The notes: generated by a model from the letters alone, not told the origin. DNA of 64,000 bases from Oscheius dolichura (GCA_932521035.1 OW051494.1:7488001-7552000); one strand, 5' to 3'; positions 10,700-23,260 are shown, counted from the stretch's first letter. Translations and numbers: made by a program.

Positions 10700-13600
10700 A
10701 TGCGGCTGGTACTTCTTCTGTCCGTCGCAATTGTGCAAGCAGTTCCGCCGGATATTTTGCGCAAATTTGCTGTTCATTTGAACGCCATAACCGGTGCGCT
10801 CTACCATTATTTCTCGAGTAAAAATGGATAAATCCAGATGTGAACCTGACTTCTTCGACGGAATTTCAAGTTTTGGAAGAGATTCTCGTCCGGGTGGCCG
10901 ACAAGATCAGCCAGATGGGCGTCTACAATGAGACTGTCCAATGGGCCGGAGGAGTCGTCCCCGCCGAGACGAAGGACTGTTTTGCCGCCATGGCCAAGCT
11001 AGCCACCTCGCTCACCTGCAAATGGAAGCCGGAGGACGACGGCTCGTGCCGGGAAGAACTGCCAATGGACTTGATGAAATTGGTCGACTCGTGGCCGAAG
11101 TTGCCGTCTGGAATTCTTCGGCGCGGTCCATTCTTCTTCCTGGGAGACTATGACCAGTGTGCCGAGTTGGCCCGATCTGAAACCCCCGTCCACTACTGTA
11201 CCGCCGATATGCAAGTGGAGATCTCGAAGAAGACGCTGCCCCTAGCCACAGGTGCAATCCTCTTGCTGTTGACAACTCCCGGCGTAAATTAAGGTCTCTG
11301 CCTGCCGAGAGGATGCGACGCGCCCGTCATTCGGGCACTCCTCGACTACGCGATGGAATTGACCCCGTCCGAGATGAGGGAAGACGGACCGCTCGCTGTG
11401 AAGGAGATTCGCTGCCAGAAGACGGAATTCGGATGGTGGAATAAGGTCAGAGTTGACTTCTAAAGGGAGAGAGGGCAGAAGGAGACTGCTATTGGCCGTT
11501 CGGCCTTACCTCGGTTCAATATGAGCCGGAAAATGCCCAGAAAAATGGCTCAGCTGACCTGCATATTATTACTGTATACGCTGCTGATCCTGAGCAAACA
11601 GAAGAGAGGCTAATTGAATATTGTCGGAGTTGGCATTTGACGGAAGAGAATGTGATGGAGAAGTGCCGGGCACGGTGTTTTCTGATTGAACCTTGGTTCA
11701 ATTGAACCCGAAGAGAGGCAACAGTATTAGTTGACAGTCAGAAATCAGCTTCAAACGCCCTATCTTTGGCCATCGGAAGCTCGAAAAGAGATCACTACAT
11801 AATGAGGAGGATCGCCAGTGCAGATGTGTAAAGAGATAAGGCGGAGGGGGAACATCCCCAGACTAGGAGTCAAGGCCCTAAGGCTTTTGTTGAAGGAAAT
11901 ACGGAGTGATAGGCATATGGCTTACAAAGTTACGGACTGTATTAGGGCACTAATTAATAAATTACGGTATAAGACGGCCAATCTCCATCTATTTTCAGTT
12001 GTTCCTCGGAGTGGCCATCCTCCTCGTAGTGTGCCTCCTCTCCGCCGGCACGTATTTAGACAACCGGAGGCGGAAGAAACTGGCCAGGAAGACGACTGCC
12101 ATGGATTATTTTGAAGAAGAAGCCGACGAAGGGCTGGAGGATGAGGAGGAGAAGGGAGACAACGAGCGGCCGCCCATCTTTAATGCGCCTTCCATTGCCC
12201 TGACCTACCGTAGTGCCCCAGACCTGAAGAGGACATTGATCAGTAAGGCAACAGTTGGTGACATTGTAAGGGACCTGATTTAATGTGGAAAACGAAAGAA
12301 TTTCAGTTGTGTGCCTTTAGTATCCGGATCTCGTTGAACCATCTCTTCCGTAACAGTGCCCGCGAGGTGTCTGTCCTCCATGGGATCAAGGTTTTGAGCG
12401 CTTTATGGGTTAGTTTCCTCTTTTTATACGAAGATTACTGTAGTATTTCAGGTAATTCTAGGCCACTGTTGCCTCTTCTCGGTCATGTACATGGATACGG
12501 TGTTGTCCTTCGCCTCGGGAAGCATCTCCCCCTGGTTGTCCTCGCTCCTCTTCAACTCGTCCCTGGCCGTCGACTCCTTTCTCCTGATCAGTGGAATTGT
12601 TCTAGCCTTTACCATTAGGAAAAGGATCCTCTTCCGGTTTTTATTTCATTTTCATTTTAAATAACAACAAAAATCCAGAGGAGAGCGCGAGGGATCGCAT
12701 CATCCCGTCTACCGTCTGCTATTGTTCTATGTCCACCGGGCGGCGCGTCTCTGGCCGGCCCTGATCCTCTTCTCCATCTTTATGAGTCTCTTCTACCTGC
12801 CCCTTGGAGACGGCCCAATGTGGAACGAGGACGGCATCTTCGGAGCCAAGTGCACCCTCCCCGAGGTCATCAGCCATCTGACCTTTGTGTCCAACTTCAC
12901 CCCCTCGGAGTGCCTTCCCTGGTTGTGGCACATTTCTCTCGATTTTCAACTTTACCTGGCATGTTTCTCAATTCACATAGTAAATTCAAATCCTCTAGAT
13001 TTCTCCATTTTTCCTCTTCTTCCTCGCCAAAAAGAGTAAAGTTCTCTACATTGGCGCGGGTGTTGTCGTCGTGGCCAGCCTCCTCTACCGCGTGGCCATG
13101 TATCTCTATTTCAAGTGAGCCATCCAATTTTTAATACGGTAACCTTTAGCTTGCCGACGAATATCTTCCTGTCGATGCTGAAGGATCATCGAATCGAGGA
13201 GGGGCAGGTCGCTTTCACGATGCTCTACGCCTCGCCGTTTTCCCGCTGTCCTCCCTTTGCGATCGGCCTCGCCACGGGATGGTTCATCTGCCGGCGGACG
13301 AGGAAACAACCGAGCTGGTGGGCCATCGTCGGCGCGAAGCTGTTGGCCTACACTCTGCTGGTTTATTCGCTGTTTGCCCCGTTCTCCGACGAGGGGCCGG
13401 CCTCCATAGTCCATGCCGCCCTCCACCGTACTCTGTGGTCGCTCGGGTTGGCGCTGATTGTCTGGCTCGTCGAGAACAACCACCACCCCGTCGTCCAGTA
13501 CATCTTGTCCAGTCCCAAGCTGTTACCCATTTCGAGGTATTTTCCCTGCTATTTTATAACGAACAAGTTGAGGTTGTCATTTGGCATCTACCTGACCCAC

Positions 13601-14117
13601 GAGCCCATCCTCCTCTGGCTGATTTGGACCCAGCGACAGCCCAGCTCGGCCGTCTTCTTCAGCCATTTTGTCCTCCTGGCCGTCACCGTCTCGGCTCTCT
13701 CCATCGTGGCCGCCTTCTTCTTTGCCGTTTGTTTTGGTCAGTCCCTTCTCATGACCCCTATATTCAATGTGTTTAGAACTGCCCATGTTGAATATCGAGC
13801 GTTGCCTCTTCAAGAAGACGGACTGCCGCTTCAACCGGGCCACGGAGAAGCCCCGCCTCCGCCGAATGCAGAGACGACTGGGCCGAGGGGCCGCGGTGCT
13901 GAACTTTTCCGAGAAGACAACACTCTGGTTGGAGAATATGGACGAGCCGTATCGAAATATGGTGGAGAGGATGGAAGAGGACGACGAGGGCCGGCCGGAC
14001 GAGGAGGAGTCGCTGAGAAGCGTCTCGAGCATGTCATACGAGCGGCTCCTGGATGACGTCGCCCTCCTGTCCCGGCAGAGGAGTGAAGATGACTACGGCA
14101 ACGAGTCCGACGCATAA
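10700..14117 (+). CDS. NRF-6/NDG-4-type membrane acyltransferase (acyltransferase-3 family)
   Basis: The start MRLVLLLSVAIVQA is a signal peptide. An extracellular NRF domain rich in cysteine follows (about 10840-11445; GLCLPRGCDAPVI). After a large intron (about 11446-11998) there is a membrane segment (FLGVAILLVVCLLSAG) and a cytoplasmic acidic stretch. The acyltransferase-3 core starts GIKVLSALWVILGHCC (about 12380), with SSLAVDSFLLISGIVLA and then further membrane helices to about 13800. The C-terminal tail (RATEKPRLRRMQRR... to DYGNESDA) is cytoplasmic and acidic. In C. elegans, nrf-6 and ndg-4 act in intestine and hypodermis in lipid and drug uptake and yolk transport; the reaction is unknown. 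AATAAA is at 14153-14158. Confidence 0.88.
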
Positions 14118-14415
14118 TTTTTCCGCTTTGCCCTCGTCTCGAATAATTGAGGAATAAAATATGTGTCTTTATCTGTTTTTTCCAAGAAATTTGCCCTTTA
14201 TAGTATCCCTGTCTGCCGAGATTCTGTCTTCTTCTTTCATTGTTTCTCCTTCCAATATCAGTTGTGATCTCCTCCCTAGACAGACGTGTCGTAAAACTAG
14301 CGTGGCCAAATCGCAACAAAGAGCAGATATCACGTAGCTGTATCCAGGGCCGACCTTCACCTCCCCGGAGATATGGACAGCCGCCGGTCAGATCTGCCCC
14401 CCCTTGTAATCTGTG

Positions 14416-16621
14416 ATGTGGGGTGGCTTCTTCCTCCTCCTCTGGCTGCTGGAATATGCCATTGCGGTACCCATCCCCTCTTTTATTACTCACTTGACCA
14501 TTTTCAGTACCGAGCCTATGATCTGATCCAGAAGTCCGACATCTCCGAGGAGCACCTGGCAAAGATCCAGGAACACATCGAGCGGATGAATGATATCCAG
14601 GCGAAACTGTTGAATGTGGATCCGAAGAAGAGCAAAGTGGTGGGTGATGGGAAGAGGAGGGGATACTGTAGAGTTCAGGGCAAGCGGCCTCCTCTGAATG
14701 AGAGCACCTCCGAGAAGCCGGACCAGCTACCGTACCTCTGGGAAGGAGACATCGTTTTGAATGATCACCAGATGGACGAGATGTACAGGTTAGTTCTTTG
14801 CCTTTATATCGTCCAAAAGAGCCCAGGAATGCCAAAGACATGCTCTGGACTCAGAAACCTGGGAAAAAGCGACCGGTTCGGTCAATGACGTCCGACTTGT
14901 CCCTGAGGTGGACTTTTCCCATCCCGTACTACGTGAACCTGGCCACTGGAGGTATTCCCTCTTCTTCTATGCCAACCATCCTCTTCCAGTCAACGAGGCC
15001 GCCATCCTTGCCGGAGTCCAGCGTTGGCAGACGGACACCTGCGTGACATTCACCCGCCTCTCTTCCCTTCCAATCAGCAACGCGCTTAATTTCATTTTAG
15101 GCGATGGGTGAGTCACTCAACATGGGTAAAAATGAAAAGAGCAGGTGTTATTCGTATATTGGACGACAAGGATCCACGCAAGTCGTTTCCATCGGGGTCG
15201 GCTGCGACAGCCTGGGCACAGTGACCCACGAGATTGGCCACGCGCTCGGCTTCTACCACGAGCAGGCCCGCTACGATCGGGACAGCTACGTGAACATCTT
15301 GACCCAGAACATCCAAAACATCTATCTGAGTCAGTTCTCGAAGCAGTCCTTCTCCTCGATGATCGACTACGGGGTCGGCTACGATCTCGGCAGTGTCATG
15401 CACTACCCGAGCACGGTGAACTTGTCTCTTCCCTCTTTGTACCACTCCTTTCTAGGCATTTTCTTCTGATGGACAGTATACAATCTCGACATTGGATCAG
15501 AATTACCAGGTAATTGGAAATAAGAAATAGGGCAGAGGGAGGACGGCTTGTAGATGACCATTGGACAGCGCGTCGCTCCTTCCTTCGCCGACGTCAAGAG
15601 GATCAACTTGGCCTATTGTAACTGTGAGTCCTACTTTCTCGTCCAATTGAATGAAGTATTCAGCATCCTGCTCAATCCAGTTGAACTGCCAGAACGGTGG
15701 CTACACTGACCCCAAGGTATTGCTTCCCAATACCGTAATCCCCCTCCCTTTAGAGCTGTAACCAATGCCGGTGCCCCGATGCCTTTGGAGGGAGTCTCTG
15801 TGAACGGGCGGCCACTAACCCCTCCAGTTGTGGTGCTGGAGATTTGGTGGCCTCGAGCTTCGCCCAGACGATCCAAGCCCAGGGGGCTGTCAGCTGCTCC
15901 TATGTCATTACAGCTCCTCCGGGGAAGAAGATACTCTACCAAATTGGGGCCTTCTCCTTCACTTATTGGAACCCGTGTACCATCGACTACCTGGAGATCA
16001 AGTACGGCTCGGAGTTTGTCTCGACCGGGGCCAGGTTCTGCTATAATTACCCGCGAAGCTCCCTCTCGGCCACGAATAAACTGGTCGTCATCTATTCTGG
16101 GTCGAGTAGCTCGCGCTTCTTGTTGAATTATCGTTACGGTAGGGCCATTCTCTTCTGGAAATCAATTCAAGACCTTCCAGACCCTCCAGATACTGTCCCC
16201 GTGACTGCTCCGCCTTCTCCTCCTCCGGCGACGACGACGGCCACCATCCCCCAGTGGACGCCTGCCCCCACCACTAGACCGTAGCTTTTCCCTTCCTACT
16301 GAACAGAGAGCCGCTTTCAGGTCGATCTGGACCTTCTTCCCCCAGACGAGCACCTTGGGTCCCCAAGGCTGCTCTGCCTGGTCCGATTGCACTGCCCTGT
16401 GCGGTGCCTGTGGGACTCGTTCCCGATCGTGTAATGGATTTGTAGAGAGCCAAGTCTGTAATGTCCTTCCATGTGAAAGAGGCTTCTGCTGTGCTCCCTA
16501 TCGTTACAACGGGAGGGGGCAGTGCGCCAGGCAGTCATTCTCTAGCTCGATGGATGAGGAGGCGGAGACGGTTGAGGGAAGCGGCCAGGAGGAGAAGGAA
16601 GAGAAAGGAAGTATTCAATAA
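14416..16621 (+). CDS. Secreted astacin metalloprotease with EGF, CUB and TSP1 domains (NAS subgroup V)
   Basis: The signal peptide is MWGGFFLLLWLLEYAIA, followed by a propeptide (YLWEGDIVLNDHQMDEMY) and a processing-type basic stretch. The catalytic domain contains CYSYIGRQGSTQVVSIG, the zinc motif HEIGHALGFYHE and the Met-turn SVMHYP, ending TIGQRVAPSFADVKRIN. Then come an EGF-like module (CQNGGYTDPKSCNQCRCP), a CUB domain (about 15820-16140), a Pro/Thr linker and a thrombospondin type-1 repeat (WSDCTALCGACGTRSRSC) with a short acidic tail. This order is that of C. elegans NAS-33 to NAS-38, which act in hatching, moulting and cuticle collagen processing. All catalytic residues are present. 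The stop TAA (16619-16621) lies inside a poly(A) signal AATAAA (16617-16622). Confidence 0.93.
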
Positions 16622-16935
16622 AGACGTGTGCCTTTTTGTTTTGATGACCTTTGGACCGGATCTGATTACGGGGGATCGGGGGATCAAACGGGAAGATATG
16701 GCTTGAGGTGAGGACAGGAGGCTCCTGCCTTCTAAACCCGCCGACGACAGAAATCAGTCTATTTTTTGAACTGCAGCTGCCGCCTCGACGACATTCTTGC
16801 CTAGGTGCCCAGGTGCTCCTCCACCAGGTACACTCCACCCCACCAGACTCTTTCTGATCTTACCTCCTCCTTTCTAACACGATGGCTACCTCTTTGTGCT
16901 CATTGTTCCGAAGTGCAAAAGTAGATTCCTCGCCT

Positions 16936-17105
16936 TCTCTGGCATTTGGAGAACTACACGGCCCCATACTTGTACTGGCTTCACTCGTCCTCCTGCCGAC
17001 TCGTCCACTACTCGAAGCTGTCCTCCTCTGGTTACTCTACTCGGCTACGGATTGACTGCTACTCGATGATCATCAGGGCGACTGACTGCTACTTACTGGT
17101 CCACC
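16936..17105 (+). repeat. Isolated copy of the TACTCG-rich repeat
   Basis: Near-identical over about 120 bp to 21960-22060 (ACTTGTACTGGCTTCACTCG; CTACTCGGCTACGGATTGAC; TACTCGATGATCATC), and partly to 22635-22675 (TACTTACTGGTCCACCACTG). It lies in the 16.6-17.8 kb spacer, in which I find no gene. Confidence 0.8.
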
Positions 17106-17808
17106 ACTGACTTTTGTCATTGTTGGACATTGTCAGCTAATTCGGATAAGAGGAGCAAGCACTCTTCTGTACCCCGGACTATCTAATCATCTGCAGTTCA
17201 CCGGAAATTGGGGGATAAGTAGTGTGATTTGGAGTGTTTAGATGGGTGAAAACTGGCCACGCTGTCGTCCGTAAGGGACAGCAGAGCAGAGTCGGTAGGA
17301 GGCAGCGTCGACCTCCTTGGGAGATTCTCGTGAGGACAGTTTTCCGAAGGGGGAGTGGGTCAAGTCTTGATTTTGTGGACCTGCCCGTCATAAATAGGGA
17401 GGACACTGCTAAAAGGCAAAGGGCGGCCTGGGCCGTTATTTTGTCGGACCGGTCCTAGACACAGCCGCTACCGTGGCTCTTGACCAAAGGAGGAAGAAAG
17501 TAAAGTGTTTATGAAAGGCGACGATCTAGAATTCAGAGTAGATGGGATCCTTCTTCTTCTGTGGGAAAAAAAGACTGTAAAATGTGAAAAAAAATACAAG
17601 AAAGGGGAACGAGAGAACCCGCCCATTGCCTGATAAGGGAAGGGTACTTGCTCGGCATGACTTGTATAATATTTTTTAGCGCAGTCTTGTAGAGAATTTT
17701 ACGGCGATCAAGACATATTGTCGCGATAAAAAGTAATTTCTTTTTTCAAATTGAGAGTGATCGAGCAAAATTTCAATGAACTTTCTGCTGTGGTGGATCT
17801 GGCTCAAC

Positions 17809-17909
17809 ATCCTGTGCCCACTTGCATGAAACTGCCCTTGGCCTGCCCTAGGGATTAATTTCCATTGTAAAATGCCTCAAGGGCAGTTTCGTGCAAGTGG
17901 GCACTGGAT
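17809..17909. ncRNA. Near-perfect 32-bp hairpin, candidate small-RNA precursor
   Basis: The arms 17809-17840 and 17878-17909 pair almost completely: core GTGCCCACTTGCATGAAAC with GTTTCGTGCAAGTGGGCAC. The mismatch inside the core becomes a G-U pair in RNA on the + strand. The loop is 37 nt. The about 100-nt size fits a microRNA precursor or a tiny foldback element. It lies in the spacer about 600 bp upstream of eS7. No transcript evidence exists here, so the RNA reading is only a hypothesis. Confidence 0.4.
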
Positions 17910-18501
17910 ACAATTATAAATTCGTCATTGATAAGCATAATTTGACTGATACGAACATAATTTATGAGGCGGAAGATGACTTGATCTAAACTTGAGCAGG
18001 ATTCCATCCTCTACATATTCCACAACACCTATGTGAATTGAATAAATCATTACTTCACATTTTTCATTTTTATAAGCACATTTGAGAGAGACAAGAATAG
18101 ACATGGCTGAAACATTGATATGTTCGGATAAAAGTAAGGACTGTGTATATATATGAGGCTTTACAATCACTGGAACTTACTGGGACATTCCTTGTACTCC
18201 CAAATCAAATGTCGAATCAAGTGAAGCAGAAAGAAACACAGAAGAAATCTGAGAAAATAGTTGAAGAAAGAAACCGCCCATTGCCCGAATTCAAATTTCG
18301 GTCTCATTGCGAAAAAAAAAAGAAAGGAGCGTTTTCCTACTCGTCTTCCTGATTTCTACGCTTGCTTCAGCTCTGTTTTATCGTGTCCCTTTTGATCAAT
18401 ATATGAATATGCAGCTGTAATTGTTCTCGAGGCATTTAGCAACTTACAACACCTCGGAATCTTGCTTATTAGCATTTATTACTAATTACAGCATTTATTT
18501 T

Positions 18502-18510
18502 TTTTATTCA
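18502..18510 (+). promoter_or_regulatory. Splice-acceptor-like site 5 nt before the eS7 ATG (probable trans-splice site)
   Basis: TTTTATTCAG directly precedes GAAAATG. No upstream exon is apparent. Acceptors this close to ATG are typical of spliced-leader addition in nematodes; a 5' UTR intron would look the same. Similar sites precede the Y-box gene (31540), alpha-SNAP and the EF-hand gene (42201). Confidence 0.55.
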
Positions 18511-18515
18511 GGAAA

Positions 18516-19320
18516 ATGAACAAGCTCGTGAAACCTGAAGGCGCTGTTATATCCGCCATAGAGAAGCAAGTATCCCAGGCATTGGTCGAGCTTCAGACTA
18601 CACACAAGGTGAAGTCCCAACTGAAACAGCTATACTTCGTTTCCGCCAAGGTTAGCATTATTTTCCATTCGTTCATTTGCGCTTGACAGTAGTCGATCTA
18701 TAAGTTTTATTTTAGGAGGTTCAAGTCGGCAATAAATCTGCGATTCTTATCTTCGTTCCTGTTCCCATGCTTCGTCAATTCCAGAAGCTCCAAGTCGCAC
18801 TAGTTCTTGAACTTGAGAAAAAGTTTTCAGGAAAAACGGTGATCTTCCTGGCCAAGGTAATTATTTTTGATGATCGTTTTTAGATGTTATATTTTTGCTT
18901 CGAAATGCAATTTATTGTATATGCTGCTAGAAGTGTAATATCGTGAATATTTCAGCGCCGCATTCTTCCCAAGCCTCTGCGAGGATCAAAGCACCGTGTA
19001 GAAAAGCAGAAGAGACCTCGTTCTCGCACTCTCACAGCAGTTCACGATGCCTGGTTGGATGAAATTGTTTTCCCTTGTGAAGTAGTTGGTCGTCGAATCC
19101 GTGTCAAAGCCGACGGAAAGCATATTCATAAGGTTGGTAAGAAATTTAAATTTTCTCAATTCTTCTATAGTACACTCATTTATAAATTTTCCTTTTACAG
19201 GTTCATCTTGACACGCTGAGCCAGGTGAGTATGCAACACAAGGTCGACACCCTCGCCGAAGTCTACAAGAAGATGACTGGAAAAGACGTCGTCTTCTCGT
19301 TCCCAACGCCTATCTTCTAA
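18516..19320 (+). CDS. rps-7: 40S ribosomal protein eS7
   Basis: Four exons: 18516-18650, 18716-18856, 18956-19132 and 19201-19320. All joins are phase 0, giving 190 residues, close to the usual 194. The protein reads [19 protein letters not shown], then [57 protein letters not shown] and the ending [17 protein letters not shown], all colinear with eukaryotic eS7. It belongs to the small ribosomal subunit. The start is fixed by the conserved N terminus and the acceptor just upstream. Confidence 0.97.
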
Positions 19321-19644
19321 ACTGCAAAAGTAAATTGTTGATAAATAGTTATAAATTGTTGATTATTATACTAGTCTTATTATTTGAAGAAAATTTTTCC
19401 TTCGAATTGAATTACAGGGGAATGTTTGTCTCCGTCAGGGCACCGTTCGCCTTTCTCGTCTAGATAATGACGACGAGTCTGCGGTACATTTGCATAATCC
19501 AGTTGACAGTCGCAAATCCGACCATTTTAATTCAACCCAATGAATTTTCTCCAAAAGTAGGTTGCATTTTTTTCTTGTCCGACTTTATTTACTATCTTGT
19601 GGAGTAAAATGCGCAAACCACCGCGCACCCTCCTCTTAGTAAAA

Positions 19645-19776
19645 ATGGCGGCAATATACAGTTCTCCTCATCGCGTGGGCGAGGGGCATTTACAGGTGCT
19701 TCTCATCTGGAGGTCAGAAAAGAAACCAAAGATAAGGATCGTCTACGTTGGCCGCTTATTTTCCTCGACCTATTAG
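19645..19776 (+). CDS. Small open frame or possible first exon upstream of the CAF-1-like gene
   Basis: AAAAATGGCGG is a good start context. The frame runs 43 codons (MAAIYSSPHRVGEGHLQ... to RLFSSTY). After residue 17 (CATTTACAG/gtgctt) there is a possible donor, so it could instead be a first exon of the gene downstream. No family is recognised. The surrounding 19.3-20.28 kb is otherwise AT-rich with no convincing exon. Confidence 0.2.
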   Translation: MAAIYSSPHRVGEGHLQVLLIWRSEKKPKIRIVYVGRLFSSTY

Positions 19777-20288
19777 CCATGGTTCTCCTGCATTTATTGT
19801 GCTCCATCTGCTGTGAACTGAATACTTTCTCAGGTTTTCTTATCTAAAATGGGGATTCGTTCTTTTCTTTCGTTCTTGACATTCTAGACGTTCTTTTGGA
19901 TGAGAATTTGCTACTGTGAAATCCGTTTTTCACTTCATTTTTATTCAAAGGAGCTTTAGAATTTGTTGAATTTTTGTGGGATTGAAATTGTATTTTGTAC
20001 AGGGAATTATGGGCTCGAGCGAATTTTGCTTCCTTTTCGTTAAACGAAACCTCCGAATCTGTAGAAAAATACAGGTGTTATTTCGTTTTTAGGCTGAGAA
20101 ACGAGAAAGACTCCTAAATTAGCAAATTACAAGACGAATATATAACCAGGTGCCCTTCTCTTGGCCAGAGGGATTGGTGGCACATTATCTGTGATACATT
20201 TTGATCCATTTGTTGTTGTTGTTTTGATATTTTTAACTGAAATAAACATTATAGTAATAAAATTCTCCCATCTTTCTCGTGTTTGCAG

Positions 20289-21818
20289 CTCTTGAAACGT
20301 GGAAAAGCATACAACGCTGCTCCGGGCCATCTGTAGATACCATTCCTCGTCTCCTTTCCTTCCCTCTCGACCTAGCCCGTTTCAAATATTTGTCTAAAAA
20401 TCAAATTATATACAATAATTGCTCAATTACCTGATTGCAATATTAATTCTCTTTTTTAGTCTGGTTAAAACGGCTAAGGCCACAGTGAAGTCCTGGATAG
20501 CGCCGGACACCCTCCCCTCCTGGAACAAGAAGGGCCGCTTCGTCCAGCCGCCCTGCCCTGTACTCCTCTCCACCTATGAGGAACAGGATGACGACTCGGA
20601 GTGGGAGGATGAGGACGCCGCCCCCATTATCGTCGCGGACCTAGAGGACTCGCCCACCTCTGGAAGAGGAGTTTGTGGATCTCCTTCGTCAATCCATGAA
20701 GTCGCCACTACTACCGGCGCCAGTTCCCCGTCGACTTTGAGCCCTGATGTGGAGGAAAGTGGCCCTCCCATCAGATACCTCAACATCCCCTTCGATGGCA
20801 ATGATAATCGACTGGCGGAGCTGTCCTTCCTGGAGGAGAACGAGCAGATGGAGCATGCCGTCCCCACCGAATACCCGAACTCGTACGACTCTAACATTAC
20901 GTACGATTCGGATGACTTCCTCTGGTGGATCGGCGCCAAGACGGATGAAGATGAGCAGCAGCTGAAAGAGGAGGAGAAGGAAGTGGAGGAAGATGGAAGA
21001 GGAGAGGATGAGATGGAGGAGACGCAGATGGAAATGGAGCAGCTGGAAGATGAGATGGAGGAAGAGATGGAAGGAGAGAATGAGACGATGGACGGCATGG
21101 ACATGGAGGAGGTCCCCCCATTGCCGGAAGAAGACGACCTGGAGCTGGCCCGCGCCCTCCAGTCGGAGACCTCTCCCTGCCACAGCCCGCTCCCTGTGGC
21201 AGACGACTACCACCAGCTGCAACGGAGCCCCCAGCCGCGCAGCCCCCTTCCTGCCCCGCTGCAGCAGAAGACGCCGAAGAAGCGCCGTGCCTCCGAAGAT
21301 GACTTGCTGGGACCCAGGCCGCCCAAGAACCCGCGCCTCCCCTTGGACCACGGAAGGGATCGTCCCCCCACTCGCGCCAATCCGGCCGCCATCGAGAAGC
21401 CCGACGTGCTGCCGACGCCACCACCGCTTCCCGGCCCTCGGACGACTCTGGCCAGCGAGGTAGCCAAGGTTTGTACTTCCCCCTTTCCTAAAGTCAACCT
21501 ACTTTTTCAGCTATACCTTAGCGACTACCCGTTGCGAATCCGGCTCGAGTTGGACAGTCTCGGCCGAAGAATGAGACTGGGAGATGTCCGAGCCCTCGAC
21601 CACGTGAAAGGGATTTGCCGTGATCGGACCTCGGCTGCCCGCCTCCTTCGCCAAGCCGACTCCTTCAGTGACGGCAGCTTCCCGGCCAAGGTCAAGAAGG
21701 TGTGTCCTCCATTCCATTTCTTTCTTTTCTTCCATTCCATCGTTCAATCCAATGTTTCATTGAGCGTTTTCAGCTGCTCCTGAGGAGCAACGGCCGTTAT
21801 GCCTCCGGCCGCCCGTAG
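20289..21818 (+). CDS. Probable chromatin assembly factor 1 large subunit (p150-like), 5' end not found
   Basis: Exons 20289-20332, 20460-21468, 21511-21699 and 21774-21818 join in frame and end ASGRP-stop. The most diagnostic part is WNKKGRFVQPP...LLSTYEEQDDDSEWEDEDA, which resembles the GTWNKKS...LLDYEVDSDEEWEEEEPGE region of CAF-1 p150. A long Glu/Met-rich acidic tract (about 20940-21110), a basic Pro-rich region (KTPKKRR) and a helical C-terminal domain (YLSDYPLRIRLELDSLGRRM) follow. CAF-1 deposits H3-H4 behind replication forks. The expected K/E/R-rich N-terminal region would lie further upstream, and I could not place it. The acidic tract alone is not diagnostic, so the name is provisional. 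Confidence 0.5.
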
Positions 21819-23260
21819 ATGGCGCGCCCGAGGCTTCTACTCGAAGGGAGTGTCCGACCTACTACCGGTCTCCCTTTACTCGTCCACCACTTCTACTCGA
21901 AAATATTGTAAGTCGTTTCTTCTGAAAACAAACTGATGAAAGCATTTTCAGACTCGAGTTACTTGTACTGGCTTCACTCGTCCACTACTCGAAGCTGTTC
22001 TCCTCTGGTTGCTCTACTCGGCTACGGATTGACTGTTACTCGATGATCATCTACTGGCTTCTGTTACTGACTGCTGCTACTCGTCCTCCAACTGCCCTCC
22101 TCCAACTGACGCTATTCACCCGACTGACTGCTGCTACTCGAAGGGATTGTACTCGTCCTCCCTCTACTTGTTCCCGCCTTCTACTCGACTCCATTGTAAG
22201 CAGCGTTTTTCTCTGAAAAATAATTGGAACATTTACAGACTCGAGTTATCTATCTACTAACCAACTTCTACTGGTTATTGTGATGTTCTCCCGCCTACTG
22301 GCTCTCCACTTGCTGATGCTTGCCCGTCTACTCCCCGATGTCTTCCACCTGATCTTCTACTAGCTTCATCAACTGGCGGCTGCTACTCGTCTTCTCGCTG
22401 ACATCCTCCAAGCGATCTCCTCCAGATGTCTCGTTGTACGGCCCGACTGACTGATGCTACTTGAAGGGTGCCCGGCTCCATTCCGGTCTCCCTATACTCG
22501 TCCACGCCGTCTACTCGATTATATTGTAGGTTAATTCTTCTGAAAGATTTTATAGAATCATCTTCAGACTCGAGAGACTAACCAGCTACTCCTCTACTGG
22601 CCGATGCCCGCCTACTCGTCGTTGTCCTCCACCTACTCGACGACTGACTGCTACTTACTGGTCCACCACTGACTTTCCATTGGCTGCTCTACTCGTCTTC
22701 CCGCTGGCCTCCTCCAACTGATTGCTGCAACTTGAAGGGAGTGCCCAGTTCCACTTCGGCCTCCCTTTACTCGTCTTCCTCGTCTACTCGATTGTTTGGT
22801 AAGCAGTTTCTTCTGAATGGCACGATGTAAATATCTTCAGACTCGAGAGACTAACCAGCTACTGGCCCACCACTCGTCCTTCTCTACTGGCTGATGCTAC
22901 TCGGCGTCATCCTCCACGACTCGACTGCTGATCCTCCATTGAGCGTTTCCACTGGCTGCACTACTCGTCCTCCAACTTGATGTCCTCCTACTGGCCAATG
23001 GTTGCTGCTGATCTACTCGCTGTTCGCCGTCCTCCATCCAACTGGCCCGCTATTCGTCCTCCTGCTGGCTACTCGCTTCCACCACTGGCGTTGTCCTCCA
23101 CTCGTCTCTGCTACTCGAGTACTCCCGAAGATCTTCTACTCGGAGGGAGAAGCGACGACCTTCCTCTACTCGCTGGACGACCTGCTTCGTCTACTCAGAA
23201 GGAGTCGCCCCGACCTGCTACTCGGACTCTACTCGACGCCTACTGGATCCCCCTCAAGGT
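21819..23260 (+). repeat. TACTCG/TACTGG-rich degenerate repeat array with four intron-like cassettes
   Basis: About 1.4 kb saturated with CTACTCG, TACTGG, GACTGCTACT and CGTCCTCC motifs. Four intron-like segments of 42-44 nt recur at 21908-21951, 22196-22238, 22526-22567 and 22799-22840. Each runs from GTAAG or GTAGG, with a shared TTCTTCTGAA-type interior, to TTTCAG or TTACAG, and each is followed by ACTCGAG. Spacing is 273-330 bp. One inter-intron segment (21952-22195) is fully open in one frame, but the frames do not continue across the next junctions, so I do not call a protein. Confidence 0.75.

Noticed and set aside
13831..14841. 336-codon - strand open frame
   Set aside because: It is antisense to the acyltransferase tail and the first astacin exons, both of which have clear domains; the frame is a GC-bias shadow.
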